NCBI RefSeq assembly: GCF_900113705.1
Contig: NZ_FOQI01000005.1
Coordinates: forward strand, 124,001 to 188,000
DNA: 64,000 nt
Origin: Collimonas sp. OK307
Lineage (GTDB): Bacteria > Pseudomonadota > Gammaproteobacteria > Burkholderiales > Burkholderiaceae_D
Reading direction: 5' to 3'
Shown here piece by piece: positions 38,920 to 48,083 of the stretch. A model generated the notes under the pieces. That model had not been told where the DNA came from. It ran no database searches and was given only the letters and a program-made list of their open reading frames with translations. Position 1 is the first letter of the stretch, and each line of letters opens with the position of its first letter. Both the position numbers and the translations under genes were made by a program.

Positions 38920-40086
38920 CTATTCTTGAACCCGTTTCATCGGCGGCCGCTTGCCGACTACGGCTTCCACCGTGGTTTCCTGCGCCTTGCGCAACACCGT
39001 CAATTTTGTTTTGGTGCCGGGTTGCAGCTGGGCGATCAGATTGGTCATGTCGTTGCTGTCGGTAATCGGCTTGCCGTCGATCGCCACCAGGATATCGCCC
39101 GGTTTCAAGCCCGCCTTGTCGCCCGGACCATTCTTGATCACGCCGGCGATGATGGCGCCGGTGCTTCGGTTCAAGCTAAAGCTCTCCGCCAGTTCCGGGG
39201 TGATATCCTGCGGTTCGACGCCAATGAAGCCGCGCACCATATGACCGGTGTTGATGATCGATTCCATGACGGTTTTTGCGGTAGTCATCGGTACCGCGAA
39301 ACCGATCCCGAGTGAACCGCCGGTGCGTGAGTAGATGGCGGTATTGATGCCGATCAGGTTGCCGTTGGTATCAATCAAGGCGCCGCCGGAATTGCCCGGG
39401 TTGATCGCAGCATCGGTCTGGATGAAATTTTCAAACTGATTGATGCCCAGGTGGCTTCTGCCCAGCGCCGAAATAATCCCCATGGTGACGGTCTGGCCGA
39501 CGCCGAACGGATTGCCGATCGCCAGTACGACGTCGCCGACACTGGCCTGGTCGGCACGGCCCAGCGTGACCGCAGGCAGGTTCGGCAAATCGATCTTGAT
39601 CACGGCCAGATCGGTTTCCGGATCGGTGCCCACCACTTTGGCACTGGCGGTGCGGCCATCGGCCAGCGCCACTTCGATTTCATCGGCGGCTTCGACCACA
39701 TGGTTATTGGTCAGGATATAACCCTGCGAACTGACAATGACGCCTGAGCCGAGGCTGGACTGCTTCTCGTCCGCATCGTCGCCGCGATCGCCGAAGAATT
39801 TCCTGAGCAGCGGATCTTCCATCACTTCCGGGCTGACCGGCTTGGCGTCTTTGCTGGTGAAAACATTGACCACTGACGGCATCGCCCGCTGTGCGGCCTG
39901 GCGATAAGAACCCGGCGTCGGCGTTCCCGGCGCGGCTTCTTGCAACGGCACCTTGGAGGTGGCGATGTGCAAGGGCGAGCTGGTCAGGCCACCGTTTATC
40001 CATTCCGGCTTCAAGGTCGTTACAATGAACCAGATCGCTAAACCGACGGTGATGGTTTGCGCAAATAACAGCCAGAAGCGTCGCAT
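38920..40086 (-). CDS. Membrane-anchored HtrA-family serine protease (DegS-like)
   Basis: This 388-residue periplasmic protease has an N-terminal membrane anchor (about residues 4-24), a trypsin-like domain with the triad His129 (TNNHVV), Asp159 (TDLAVI) and Ser233 (GNSGGAL), and one PDZ domain (about 285-375, GFIGVEPQDI...GLKPGDILVAIDG). One PDZ plus an uncleaved anchor is the DegS layout, as opposed to two-PDZ DegP/DegQ. DegS in E. coli triggers the sigma-E cascade; that role here is an inference. Confidence 0.9.
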   Translation of the reverse strand: MRRFWLLFAQTITVGLAIWFIVTTLKPEWINGGLTSSPLHIATSKVPLQEAAPGTPTPGSYRQAAQRAMPSVVNVFTSKDAKPVSPEVMEDPLLRKFFGDRGDDADEKQSSLGSGVIVSSQGYILTNNHVVEAADEIEVALADGRTASAKVVGTDPETDLAVIKIDLPNLPAVTLGRADQASVGDVVLAIGNPFGVGQTVTMGIISALGRSHLGINQFENFIQTDAAINPGNSGGALIDTNGNLIGINTAIYSRTGGSLGIGFAVPMTTAKTVMESIINTGHMVRGFIGVEPQDITPELAESFSLNRSTGAIIAGVIKNGPGDKAGLKPGDILVAIDGKPITDSNDMTNLIAQLQPGTKTKLTVLRKAQETTVEAVVGKRPPMKRVQE

Positions 40087-40160
40087 AGTGAAGTCTTAGG
40101 TTAAGTAAAAATCGTAAGTAAAACTCGAAAATCGGAGTAAAGAACCGTGAGGCAAAGACC

Positions 40161-40928
40161 ATGAATCAGAAATCGGTAAATCGCGATGAACTCGCAAAAT
40201 ATCTTGCCGAAGCATTAAATATTACACAGTTCCGTGATTATTGCCCAAATGGCTTGCAGGTGGAAGGACGGACTGAAATCAGGCGTCTGGTGACGGGCGT
40301 TACCGCCAGCTATGCATTGCTGGAAGCTGCTGTGACCACTGGCGCAGACGCGATTCTGGTGCATCACGGGTATTTCTGGCGCGGTGAGGACGCGCGTGTC
40401 GTTGGCCCTAAGCGCAAACGCCTGAAATTGCTGTTGACGCATGACATCAATTTGTTTGGCTATCATTTGCCGCTCGATGCCCACCCGGAGTTTGGCAACA
40501 ACGTGCAATTGGCGCAGCAATTGGATCTGCTACCGAATGGCCGCTTCGGCGAGGATAACCTGGGCTGGCTGGGAACAGTGAGCGATCCGCTGGTCCGGAC
40601 CGTGGGCGATCTGGCCAACCTGATCGAGCGCCGCCTGCATCGCACGCCGGTCCTGATCGGCGACCCGTCGCAGCCATTGGGGCAGATTGCCTGGTGCACC
40701 GGCGCTGCGCAGAATTTGCTGGGCGATGCGATCGCCGCCGGGGTCGGGGTATACATCAGCGGCGAGATTTCCGAGCCCACCGTGCATCTGGCGCGTGAAA
40801 CCGGCGTAGCTTACCTGGCCGCCGGTCATCACGCGACCGAACGCTATGGGGTGCAGGCCCTGGGGCGCCATCTGGCAGAGCGTTTCGGCTTGCAGCATCA
40901 ATTCATCGATATCGATAATCCGGTGTAA
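40161..40928 (+). CDS. Nif3-like dinuclear metal centre protein
   Basis: This 255-residue Nif3/YbgI-family protein forms a hexameric ring with a dinuclear metal site. Seen: the metal ligands in [11 protein letters not shown], the [12 protein letters not shown] segment, and [11 protein letters not shown] near the C-terminus. The biological role of the family is still unclear (a GTP cyclohydrolase link has been reported for some members). It is divergent from the protease gene and 2 bases before the S4-domain gene. Confidence 0.92.
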   Translation: MNQKSVNRDELAKYLAEALNITQFRDYCPNGLQVEGRTEIRRLVTGVTASYALLEAAVTTGADAILVHHGYFWRGEDARVVGPKRKRLKLLLTHDINLFGYHLPLDAHPEFGNNVQLAQQLDLLPNGRFGEDNLGWLGTVSDPLVRTVGDLANLIERRLHRTPVLIGDPSQPLGQIAWCTGAAQNLLGDAIAAGVGVYISGEISEPTVHLARETGVAYLAAGHHATERYGVQALGRHLAERFGLQHQFIDIDNPV

Positions 40929-40930
40929 TC

Positions 40931-41317
40931 ATGAGTAAAACAGTCGAAGCAGTGCGTATCGACAAATGGTTATGGGCGGCGCGGTTTTTCAAGACCCGCA
41001 CGCTGGCGAGCGATGCGGTCGATAACGGCAAGGTCCGGTTGAACGATGAGCGGACCAAGCCCGCCCACAACCTCAAAATCGGCGATATCCTGGCAATCGA
41101 CAATGGCGCCAGCGTCTGGGAGGTGACGGTATTACTTTTGAGTGATACCCGCGGCTCGGCGGCAATTGCGCAGACGCTTTATCGGGAAACCGAGCAAAGT
41201 GTGGTGAAGCGCGCAACGCTGGCAGAAGATAGAAGGTATTTCCGTGAGCCGACCATGGAGATTAAAGGGCGGCCAACCAAGCGCGACCGCCGTCTGCTGG
41301 ACAAGACGCAATCCTAG
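40931..41317 (+). CDS. hslR: S4-domain RNA-binding heat-shock protein Hsp15
   Basis: This 128-residue protein binds free 50S subunits carrying nascent peptidyl-tRNA in E. coli. The S4 domain at about 7-65 has VRIDKWLWAARFFKTRTLA and KVRLNDERTKPAHNLKIGD. The basic tail (GRPTKRDRRLLDK) is typical. It is 2 bases from the Nif3-like gene, so co-expression is likely. Confidence 0.9.
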   Translation: MSKTVEAVRIDKWLWAARFFKTRTLASDAVDNGKVRLNDERTKPAHNLKIGDILAIDNGASVWEVTVLLLSDTRGSAAIAQTLYRETEQSVVKRATLAEDRRYFREPTMEIKGRPTKRDRRLLDKTQS

Positions 41318-41655
41318 ATCCGGCAAGCCTCTGGAAAATCATTGTTTGGTGCCATTTTGACATCGCACCTTCGCAATTTTCGGGCTAGCTTGGAGCTGCC
41401 CGGAACGTTTGCAGCTACCAACTCTCTCAGTCGGGCCGTCCAAACAGGCGTCCGACCTGTTTCGAGGGGGTTCTCGGTAGAACTGCGCCTCTAAGTCGCT
41501 GTTTGACATTTCGATTCTGGTGCATAATAGTACGAGCGTTCGCATTCATGTTTGAAAGCTGCTTTTTAAACTGTTTTCACACAAGATGCCGATCGCATCA
41601 AGACTCATTAGCCAGACTCATTAGCCAGGCATAACCAGACAAAGGTAGGACTATC
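41318..41655. other. Intergenic region before the TetR gene
   Basis: These 338 bases hold no credible gene. A 68-codon minus-strand frame (41339-41545) is not supported. The right half carries a strong promoter match (41503-41530), and a partly palindromic CGAGCGTTCG lies at about 41532-41541 where an operator for the TetR regulator might be. Confidence 0.55.
41503..41530 (+). promoter_or_regulatory. Promoter of the tetR-led fatty-acid operon
   Basis: A perfect -35 TTGACA (41503-41508) and TAATAG (41525-41530) are separated by 16 bases. It precedes the TetR gene by about 125 bases. No other comparable match lies in the gap. Confidence 0.6.
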
Positions 41656-42366
41656 GTGGCACATACTGACATGCCGCCGAAATTCATGCGTAAAGGCGAA
41701 CTGACGCGCGCAGCGATTCTCGACGTCGCCATTACGCTGGCGAGCCGCGACGGCCTTGAAGGTCTGACGATCGGCTTGCTGGCCGAAAAAATGAACATGA
41801 GCAAGTCCGGCGTGTTTGCCCACTTCGGCTCGCGTGAAGACCTGCAGATCGAAGTGGTGAAGCTGTACCACCGTCAGTTCGAACAGGAAGTATTTTATCC
41901 GAGTATCAAGGAAGCACGCGGCTTGCCACGCCTGGAAGCCATGTTCGGGCGCTGGATCCGGCAGGTGACGATTGAAATCGCCTCCGGTTGCATCTATATC
42001 AGCGGCGCGGTCGAGTACGACGATCGTCCCGGTGAAATCCGCGAACAACTGGTCTCCATGGTGCGCACCTGGCAGGAAGCTTTGCACCGTTGCACCGTGC
42101 AGGCAATCGAAGCCGGTCATCTGCGTGCCGATACCGACGCCGAACAGCTGGTCTATGAAATGTACGGCCTGATCCTGGGCTTGCATCACGACGCACGTTT
42201 TCTGAAAAAGGCCGGCAGCGTGGAACGCGCTCAAAAGGGCTTTGATCGCCTGATCGACAGTTATCGCGATCCGCAATCTGCTCCAGCTGCGACATCGGCT
42301 GTAAAAAAATCCTCACAAACGAATCAAAAAATCGCTGCCAAAACGTCAGCTAGATCAATCCAGTAA
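41656..42366 (+). CDS. TetR-family transcriptional regulator
   Basis: This 236-residue regulator starts at GTG 41656, with AGGTAGGA 6 bases upstream. The helix-turn-helix at about 17-63 has AAILDVAITLASRDG and MSKSGVFAHFGSREDLQ. The C-terminal ligand domain (about 70-200) is followed by a Ser/Lys/Thr-rich tail. It is the first gene of a beta-oxidation cluster and probably responds to acyl-CoA or fatty acids; the ligand is inferred. Confidence 0.9.
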   Translation: MAHTDMPPKFMRKGELTRAAILDVAITLASRDGLEGLTIGLLAEKMNMSKSGVFAHFGSREDLQIEVVKLYHRQFEQEVFYPSIKEARGLPRLEAMFGRWIRQVTIEIASGCIYISGAVEYDDRPGEIREQLVSMVRTWQEALHRCTVQAIEAGHLRADTDAEQLVYEMYGLILGLHHDARFLKKAGSVERAQKGFDRLIDSYRDPQSAPAATSAVKKSSQTNQKIAAKTSARSIQ

Positions 42367-42388
42367 GTACAATCATCAGGAGAGCACC

Positions 42389-44179
42389 ATGGGTCAATAC
42401 GTCGCGCCGCTGCGGGATATGCAATTCGTCATGCACGAGTTGCTGCATGTAGAAGATGAACTGAAACAATTGCCGAAGCATGCCGATATCGATGCCGATA
42501 TCATCAATCAAGTGCTGGAAGAAGGCGGCAAGTTCACTTCTGAAGTCCTGTTCCCGCTGAACCACTCCGGCGATCGCGAAGGCTGTCATCACGACAAGGC
42601 CACGCATACCGTGACCACGCCTAAGGGCTTCAAGGAAGCCTACAAGCAGTACGTTGAAGCCGGCTGGCCTTCATTGTCGTGCGATCCGGAATTCGGCGGC
42701 CAAGGCTTGCCGCTGGTGATGAACAACTCATTCTACGAAATGATGAATTCGTCGAACCAGGCCTGGACCATGTACCCTGGCTTGTCGCACGGCGCTTACG
42801 AATGCCTGCACGCACACGGTACGCCAGAACAGCAAGCGCTGTACCTGCCTAAACTGGTATCCGGCGAGTGGACCGGCACCATGTGCCTGACTGAAGCCCA
42901 TTGCGGTACCGATCTCGGCATGCTGCGCTCGAAAGCCGAGCCACAAGACGACGGCTCCTACAAGATCACCGGCAGCAAGATCTTCATTTCGGCCGGCGAA
43001 CACGACATGTCGGCCAATATCTTGCATCTGGTGCTGGCACGTTTGCCAGGCGCGCCTGAAGGCTCGAAAGGCATTTCCCTGTTCCTGGTACCGAAATTCC
43101 TGCCGAATGCAGATGGTTCGCTGGGTGCGCGTAATCCGATCACCTGCGGCGCGATCGAAGAAAAAATGGGTATCCACGGTAATTCGACCTGCCAGATGAA
43201 TCTGGACGGCGCCACCGGCTGGATCATCGGCGGTGCACATAAAGGCTTGAACGCGATGTTCGTGTTCATGAACGCGGCCCGTCTCGGCGTCGGCATGCAA
43301 GGCCTGGGTTTGACAGAAGTCGCCTACCAAAACGCCTTGGTTTATGCCAAGGACCGTATCCAGATGCGTAGCCTGTCGGGCATCAAGGCGCCGGATAAGC
43401 CAGCGGACCCGATCATCGTTCATCCTGATGTACGCCGCATGCTGTTGACAGCAAAAGCATATGCTGAAGGCGCACGCGCATTCTGTTCGTATGTCGCGCT
43501 GCAGTTGGACAAGGAGTTGAATCACCCCGACGAAGCAGTGCGCAAGGATGCGGCCGATGAAGTTGCCCTGTTGACGCCGGTGGTCAAGGCTTTCATCACC
43601 GACAACGCCTGGACTGCCACTTCGGAGTGCATGCAGGTGTATGGCGGCCACGGTTTCATCGCCGAGTGGGGCATGGAGCAGTATGTCCGCGATGCCCGTA
43701 TCAACATGATTTACGAAGGCACCAACACCATCCAGTCGCTGGATTTGCTGGGTCGTAAAGTATTGATGGACAACGGCGCCAAGCTGAAGAAATTCGGCGC
43801 CAAGGTGCAAGCGTTCATCGAAGAGAACGGCGCCGACGAAGCCATGTCGGAATTCATCACGCCGTTGGCGGACCTGGGCGACAAGGTCAGCAAGCTGACC
43901 ATGGAAATCGGCATGAAAGCTTTCCAGAATCCTGACGAAGCTGGCGCCGCGGCGGTTCCTTACCTGCGCGTAGTCGGCCATCTGGTCTACGCCTACTTCT
44001 TTGCGCAAATGGCAAAGATCGCACTCGCCAAGCAAGACTCAGGCGACAAGTTCTACGTTTCCAAGCTGGCGACTGCACGTTTCTATTTCGCCCGCCTGCT
44101 GCCGGAAACTGCAATGCTGATTCGTCAGGCGCGTTCCGGTTCGGCCAGCTTGATGGCATTGGATGCGGATTTGTTCTAA
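42389..44179 (+). CDS. Long acyl-CoA dehydrogenase (C-terminal extended)
   Basis: This FAD enzyme oxidises acyl-CoA to trans-2-enoyl-CoA. At 596 residues it is longer than the 380-residue type and has the extra N-terminal helical domain (DUF-type, about 1-80) and a C-terminal domain. Seen: CLTEAHCGTDLG (FAD/substrate contact), YGGHGFIAEWGMEQYVRDARI and the catalytic Glu at about 443 in MIYEGTNTIQSLDL. It is 22 bases after tetR and upstream of the FadN-type gene, so it supplies the first step of the local cycle. Confidence 0.94.
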   Translation: MGQYVAPLRDMQFVMHELLHVEDELKQLPKHADIDADIINQVLEEGGKFTSEVLFPLNHSGDREGCHHDKATHTVTTPKGFKEAYKQYVEAGWPSLSCDPEFGGQGLPLVMNNSFYEMMNSSNQAWTMYPGLSHGAYECLHAHGTPEQQALYLPKLVSGEWTGTMCLTEAHCGTDLGMLRSKAEPQDDGSYKITGSKIFISAGEHDMSANILHLVLARLPGAPEGSKGISLFLVPKFLPNADGSLGARNPITCGAIEEKMGIHGNSTCQMNLDGATGWIIGGAHKGLNAMFVFMNAARLGVGMQGLGLTEVAYQNALVYAKDRIQMRSLSGIKAPDKPADPIIVHPDVRRMLLTAKAYAEGARAFCSYVALQLDKELNHPDEAVRKDAADEVALLTPVVKAFITDNAWTATSECMQVYGGHGFIAEWGMEQYVRDARINMIYEGTNTIQSLDLLGRKVLMDNGAKLKKFGAKVQAFIEENGADEAMSEFITPLADLGDKVSKLTMEIGMKAFQNPDEAGAAAVPYLRVVGHLVYAYFFAQMAKIALAKQDSGDKFYVSKLATARFYFARLLPETAMLIRQARSGSASLMALDADLF

Positions 44180-44190
44180 TCTAATTTAGC

Positions 44191-44250
44191 CGTAGGGTGG
44201 GCATGCGTTGAAACTGAGTTGAAGTTAAACATGTCCACGCCCCCAACAGA
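44191..44250. repeat. GTAGGGTGGGCA repeat element, long form
   Basis: CGTAGGGTGGGCATG at 44191 is followed, after about 40 bases containing two TTGAA copies, by CATGTCCACGCCC. The ends are imperfect inverted copies. It shares GGGTGGGCA with elements at 27717 and 61939. It sits between the acyl-CoA dehydrogenase and FadN-type genes. Confidence 0.45.
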
Positions 44251-44268
44251 CTGACCAAGGAGATACAA

Positions 44269-46656
44269 GTGTCCAATTTCATCGTTAAAAAAGTCGCCGT
44301 TCTCGGCGCCGGCGTGATGGGTGCGCAAATCGCCGCCCACTGCCTGAACGCCAAAGTGCCGGTAGTCCTGTTCGATTTGCCAGCCAAGGAAGGCCCGAAG
44401 AACGGCATCGTCCTGCGCGCTATCGAAAACCTGAAGAAGCTCAGCCCGGCCCCTCTGGGCAACAAGGATGATGCAGCGCTGATCGAAGTCGCCAACTACG
44501 AAGACAACCTGGACGTACTCGCCGGTTGCGACCTGATCATCGAAGCGATCGCCGAGCGCATGGACTGGAAGCATGACCTGTACAAGAAGGTTGCGCCGCA
44601 TATTGCGCCGAACGCGATTTTCGCTTCCAACACTTCCGGCCTGTCGATCACCGCTCTGTCGGAAGGTTTCGACGCCGAATTGAAAGCCCGTTTCTGCGGC
44701 GTGCACTTCTTCAATCCGCCGCGCTACATGCACCTGGTGGAACTGATCCCGACCGCGAGCACCAGGCCAGAGATCCTCGATCAGCTGGAAGGCTTCCTGG
44801 CGACAACGCTGGGCAAGGGTGTGGTTCGCGCTAAAGATACGCCTAACTTCATCGCTAACCGCGTGGGTGTGTTCGGCATCTTGTCGACGGCTCACCAGGC
44901 TGAAAAATTCGGCCTGTCGGTCGACGTTGTCGATGATCTGACCGGCGCCAAGCTGGGCCGCGCCAAGTCGGGTACTTTCCGTACCGCCGACGTGGTTGGC
45001 CTGGATACCATGGGTCATGTCATCAAGACCATGCAGGACACCCTGAAAGATGATCCTTTCTACGGCGTGTACGCAACGCCGCCGCTGCTGGCCAAACTGG
45101 TCGAGAAAGGCGCGCTGGGTCAAAAAACCGGCGCCGGCTTTTACAAGAAGGTTGGCAAGGACATCCTGCGGATCGATGCCGCCACGGGCGAATACGTTAC
45201 CGGCGGCGGCAAGGCCGACGAACTGGTGGCGCGCATCCTGAAAGACAAGGATCCGGTCAAGCGCATGAAGACACTGCGTGAATCGACCAATCCGCAAGCG
45301 CAATTCCTGTGGTCGATCTTCCGTGACGGCTTCCATTACATCGCAGTCCATATGGAATCGATTGCCGACAATGCGCGCGACATCGATTTCGCCATGCGCT
45401 GGGGCTTCGGCTGGAGCGTAGGCCCGTTCGAAATCTGGCAAGCCGCCGACTGGAAACAGATCGCTGGCTGGGTCAAGGAAGATATCGATGCCGGCAAAGC
45501 ACTGTGCAATGCACCGCTGCCAGCCTGGGTATTTGACGGCCGCACCGGCGTGCACGCTGCTGACGGTTCCTACTCGCCAGCGAAGAAGGCCAATGTCGCC
45601 CGTTCCACTTTGCCGGTCTACGAGCGCCAGGTATTCCGCGCACCGTTGCTGGGTGAAGGCGTGGCTGACGGCAAGACTGCCGGCACCACTGTATTCGAGG
45701 ATGACTCGGTACGCGCATGGCATCAAAACGACGACGTACTGGTCCTGTCGTTCAAGACCAAGATGCACGTCATCGGGCCGGGCGTTATCGCCGGTTTGAA
45801 CAAGGCGGTTGCCGAAGCAGAAAAGAATTACAAGGGCCTGGTGCTGTGGCACGCAGATGCAGCTGAAGGCGGCGCATTCTCTGCAGGCGCCGACCTGCAA
45901 TCGATGCTGCCATTGTTCATGTCGGGCGGCGCCAAGGCGATCGAACCGATGGTGGCTGAGTTGCAGCAAGCATTCATGGGCCTCAAGTATGCGAGCGTGC
46001 CGGTGGTTGCTGCAGTGGCCGGCCTGGCGCTGGGCGGTGGTTGCGAATTGGCGCTGCACACAGCCAAACGCGTGGCATCGATCGAATCGTATATCGGTCT
46101 GGTTGAAGTTGGCGTTGGTCTGATCCCTGCAGGCGGCGGGTTGAAGGAAGCAGCAGTACGTGCCGCCAATGACGCCAAGGGTAACGATATCCTGCAATTC
46201 CTGAAGACTTCTTTCATGAATGCGGCGACTGCGAATGTGTCGAAGTCGGCACTGCAAGCGCAGAGCATGGGTTATCTGAAAGCTACCGACGTGATCGTAT
46301 TCAATGCATACGAATTGTTGCACGTGGCAAAGGTCGAAGCGCGCGCCATGTTCGACGCCGGCTATCGTCCACCGCTGAAGGTGCAGATTCCGGTGGTAGG
46401 CCGCGACGGCATCGCCACCATCCTGGCGCAGCTGGTCAACATGCGTGACGGCGGGTTTATCTCGGCACATGACTACAAACTGGGCCACATGATTGCCAAC
46501 ATCGTTTGCGGCGGCGAAGTCAACGAAGGCAGCATCGTGAATGAACAATGGTTGCTGGACCTGGAGCGCAAAGCGTTCGTCGAACTGCTGAATAACCCTA
46601 AGACGCAAGAGCGGATCATGGGCATGATGCAGACCGGTAAGCCAGTTCGGAACTAA
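44269..46656 (+). CDS. 3-hydroxyacyl-CoA dehydrogenase/enoyl-CoA hydratase fusion, FadN type
   Basis: This 795-residue bifunctional beta-oxidation enzyme has the dehydrogenase part first: NAD-binding GAGVMGAQIAAH (about 12-23), CGVHFFNPPRYMHLVE and the C-terminal dehydrogenase domains (about 200-400). The crotonase domain is last (about 470-700), with both catalytic glutamates in GGGCELALH and LVEVGVGLIPAGGG. This order is the reverse of E. coli FadB and matches FadN. The start is GTG with AAGGAGA 5 bases upstream. Its partner thiolase follows. Confidence 0.94.
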   Translation: MSNFIVKKVAVLGAGVMGAQIAAHCLNAKVPVVLFDLPAKEGPKNGIVLRAIENLKKLSPAPLGNKDDAALIEVANYEDNLDVLAGCDLIIEAIAERMDWKHDLYKKVAPHIAPNAIFASNTSGLSITALSEGFDAELKARFCGVHFFNPPRYMHLVELIPTASTRPEILDQLEGFLATTLGKGVVRAKDTPNFIANRVGVFGILSTAHQAEKFGLSVDVVDDLTGAKLGRAKSGTFRTADVVGLDTMGHVIKTMQDTLKDDPFYGVYATPPLLAKLVEKGALGQKTGAGFYKKVGKDILRIDAATGEYVTGGGKADELVARILKDKDPVKRMKTLRESTNPQAQFLWSIFRDGFHYIAVHMESIADNARDIDFAMRWGFGWSVGPFEIWQAADWKQIAGWVKEDIDAGKALCNAPLPAWVFDGRTGVHAADGSYSPAKKANVARSTLPVYERQVFRAPLLGEGVADGKTAGTTVFEDDSVRAWHQNDDVLVLSFKTKMHVIGPGVIAGLNKAVAEAEKNYKGLVLWHADAAEGGAFSAGADLQSMLPLFMSGGAKAIEPMVAELQQAFMGLKYASVPVVAAVAGLALGGGCELALHTAKRVASIESYIGLVEVGVGLIPAGGGLKEAAVRAANDAKGNDILQFLKTSFMNAATANVSKSALQAQSMGYLKATDVIVFNAYELLHVAKVEARAMFDAGYRPPLKVQIPVVGRDGIATILAQLVNMRDGGFISAHDYKLGHMIANIVCGGEVNEGSIVNEQWLLDLERKAFVELLNNPKTQERIMGMMQTGKPVRN

Positions 46657-46718
46657 GCTAACTATTTGTGGGAAAGAGTTTAAGAGCCACCGTAGCGTGG
46701 CGAATTACACTATCCGTG

Positions 46719-46735
46719 TGACTCTGTCCCCAACT
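46719..46735 (-). repeat. Solitary variant of the RAYT-associated motif
   Basis: TGACTCTGTCCCCAACT resembles the right-hand copies beside the transposase (GACTCTGTCCC at 14762). It lies just before the thiolase Shine-Dalgarno, with no transposase nearby. Confidence 0.5.
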
Positions 46736-46750
46736 GATCAGGAGATCAAA

Positions 46751-47947
46751 ATGAGCAAACAACTTCAAGAAGCGTATATCGTTTCCGCTACCCGCACCCC
46801 AATCGGCAAGGCGCCGCGCGGCATGTTCAAGAACACCCGTCCGGACGACCTGCTGGTACGCGTCATGCAATCCGCCATGGCGCAAGTGCCGGGCCTCGAT
46901 CCTAAACTGGTGCAGGACGCCATCATCGGCTGTTCCTTCCCTGAAGGCGCGCAAGGCCTGAACATGGCGCGTAACGCCGTGCTGCTGGCTGGCTTGCCGA
47001 ATACCATCGGCGGCGTCACTGTTAACCGTTACTGCGCGTCCGGCATCACCGCGATCGCCATGGCTGCCGACCGCATCCGCGTCGGCGAGGCAGACGTCAT
47101 GATCGCCGGCGGCGCTGAGTCGATGTCGATGGTGCCGATGATGGGTTTCCATCCTTCGGTCAACATGAACGCGTTCAAGGATGAAAACGTCGGCATGGCC
47201 TACGGCATGGGCCTGACGGCTGAAAAAGTGGCGCAGCAATGGAAAGTCTCGCGTGAAGCGCAAGATGCGTTCTCGGTAGAGTCGCACCGCCGCGCCATCG
47301 CCGGCCAGCTGGCTGGTGAATTCAAGGACGAAACCACATCTGTCGACATCATTGAGCGCTTCCCCAACCTGGCGACCGGCCAGATCGACCTGAAGAACCG
47401 CACCGTTGATCGTGATGAAGGCGCACGCGCCGAATCGTCGATGGAAACACTGGGCAAGCTGAAGGCAGTATTCGCTGCCAAAGGCACCGTCACAGCAGGC
47501 AACAGCTCGCAAATGTCGGACGGCGCCGGCGCCCTGATCCTGGTCAGCGAAAAAATCCTCAAGGAATTCAACCTGACTCCGCTGGCACGCTTCGTCTCGT
47601 TCGCAGTACGCGGCGTACCGCCGGAAATCATGGGCATCGGTCCTAAGGAAGCGATTCCTGCAGCGCTGCGCGCCGCCGGCCTGACCCAGGACCAGCTGGA
47701 CTGGATCGAGCTGAATGAAGCATTCGCAGCGCAAGCGCTGGCAGTGATTCAGGATCTCGGCCTGGATCCATCCAAGGTCAACCCGCTGGGCGGCGCGATT
47801 GCATTGGGCCACCCGCTGGGTGCTACCGGTGCGATCCGTGCTGCAACTGCGATTCACGGCATTCGTCGCCGTAATCAAAAATACGGCATGGTCACCATGT
47901 GCGTTGGTGCGGGCATGGGCGCCGCAGGTATTTTCGAGCGCATGTAA
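46751..47947 (+). CDS. fadA: Acetyl-CoA acyltransferase (beta-ketothiolase)
   Basis: This thiolase cleaves 3-ketoacyl-CoA. 398 residues from the ATG at 46751, which has AGGAGA 5 bases upstream; an earlier frame start at 46697 lies in repeat sequence. Seen: the nucleophile Cys in VNRYCASGITAIAMAAD (about 95), the NEAFAAQ motif, GGAIALGHPLGATGAIR with its catalytic His, and the second Cys in TMCVGAGMGAAG. The gene ends the three-gene beta-oxidation set and is followed by a terminator. Confidence 0.95.
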   Translation: MSKQLQEAYIVSATRTPIGKAPRGMFKNTRPDDLLVRVMQSAMAQVPGLDPKLVQDAIIGCSFPEGAQGLNMARNAVLLAGLPNTIGGVTVNRYCASGITAIAMAADRIRVGEADVMIAGGAESMSMVPMMGFHPSVNMNAFKDENVGMAYGMGLTAEKVAQQWKVSREAQDAFSVESHRRAIAGQLAGEFKDETTSVDIIERFPNLATGQIDLKNRTVDRDEGARAESSMETLGKLKAVFAAKGTVTAGNSSQMSDGAGALILVSEKILKEFNLTPLARFVSFAVRGVPPEIMGIGPKEAIPAALRAAGLTQDQLDWIELNEAFAAQALAVIQDLGLDPSKVNPLGGAIALGHPLGATGAIRAATAIHGIRRRNQKYGMVTMCVGAGMGAAGIFERM

Positions 47948-47990
47948 TTGTTTGAATCAAGCAGATTGTCATAAGCAATCGTAAAAAACG

Positions 47991-48026
47991 AAAAAGCCGT
48001 GCAGCTACCCCTCGCACGGCTTTTTT
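47991..48026 (+). terminator. Rho-independent terminator after the thiolase
   Basis: GCCGTGC (47996-48002) pairs with GCACGGC (48014-48020), followed by TTTTTT. The run of A before the stem makes it plausible in both directions. It ends the tetR-to-fadA operon. Confidence 0.88.
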
Positions 48027-48083
48027 GTCTCCTTTAATTTAATCGACGCGCCGCGTATTGAGCGCGCTGAACCGGAGCACCAG

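Noticed and set aside
41339-41545. 68-codon minus-strand frame before tetR
   Set aside because: It overlaps the tetR promoter, has no Shine-Dalgarno and no recognisable fold.
44176-46608. Minus-strand frame of about 810 codons opposite the FadN-type gene
   Set aside because: It lies entirely antisense to a gene with intact domains. Its translation has no recognisable motif and is rich in His, Gln and Arg, which is the usual by-product of GC-biased codons on the other strand.
46658-47878. Minus-strand frame of about 400 codons opposite the thiolase
   Set aside because: Shadow frame; it ends within a repeat and has no motif.
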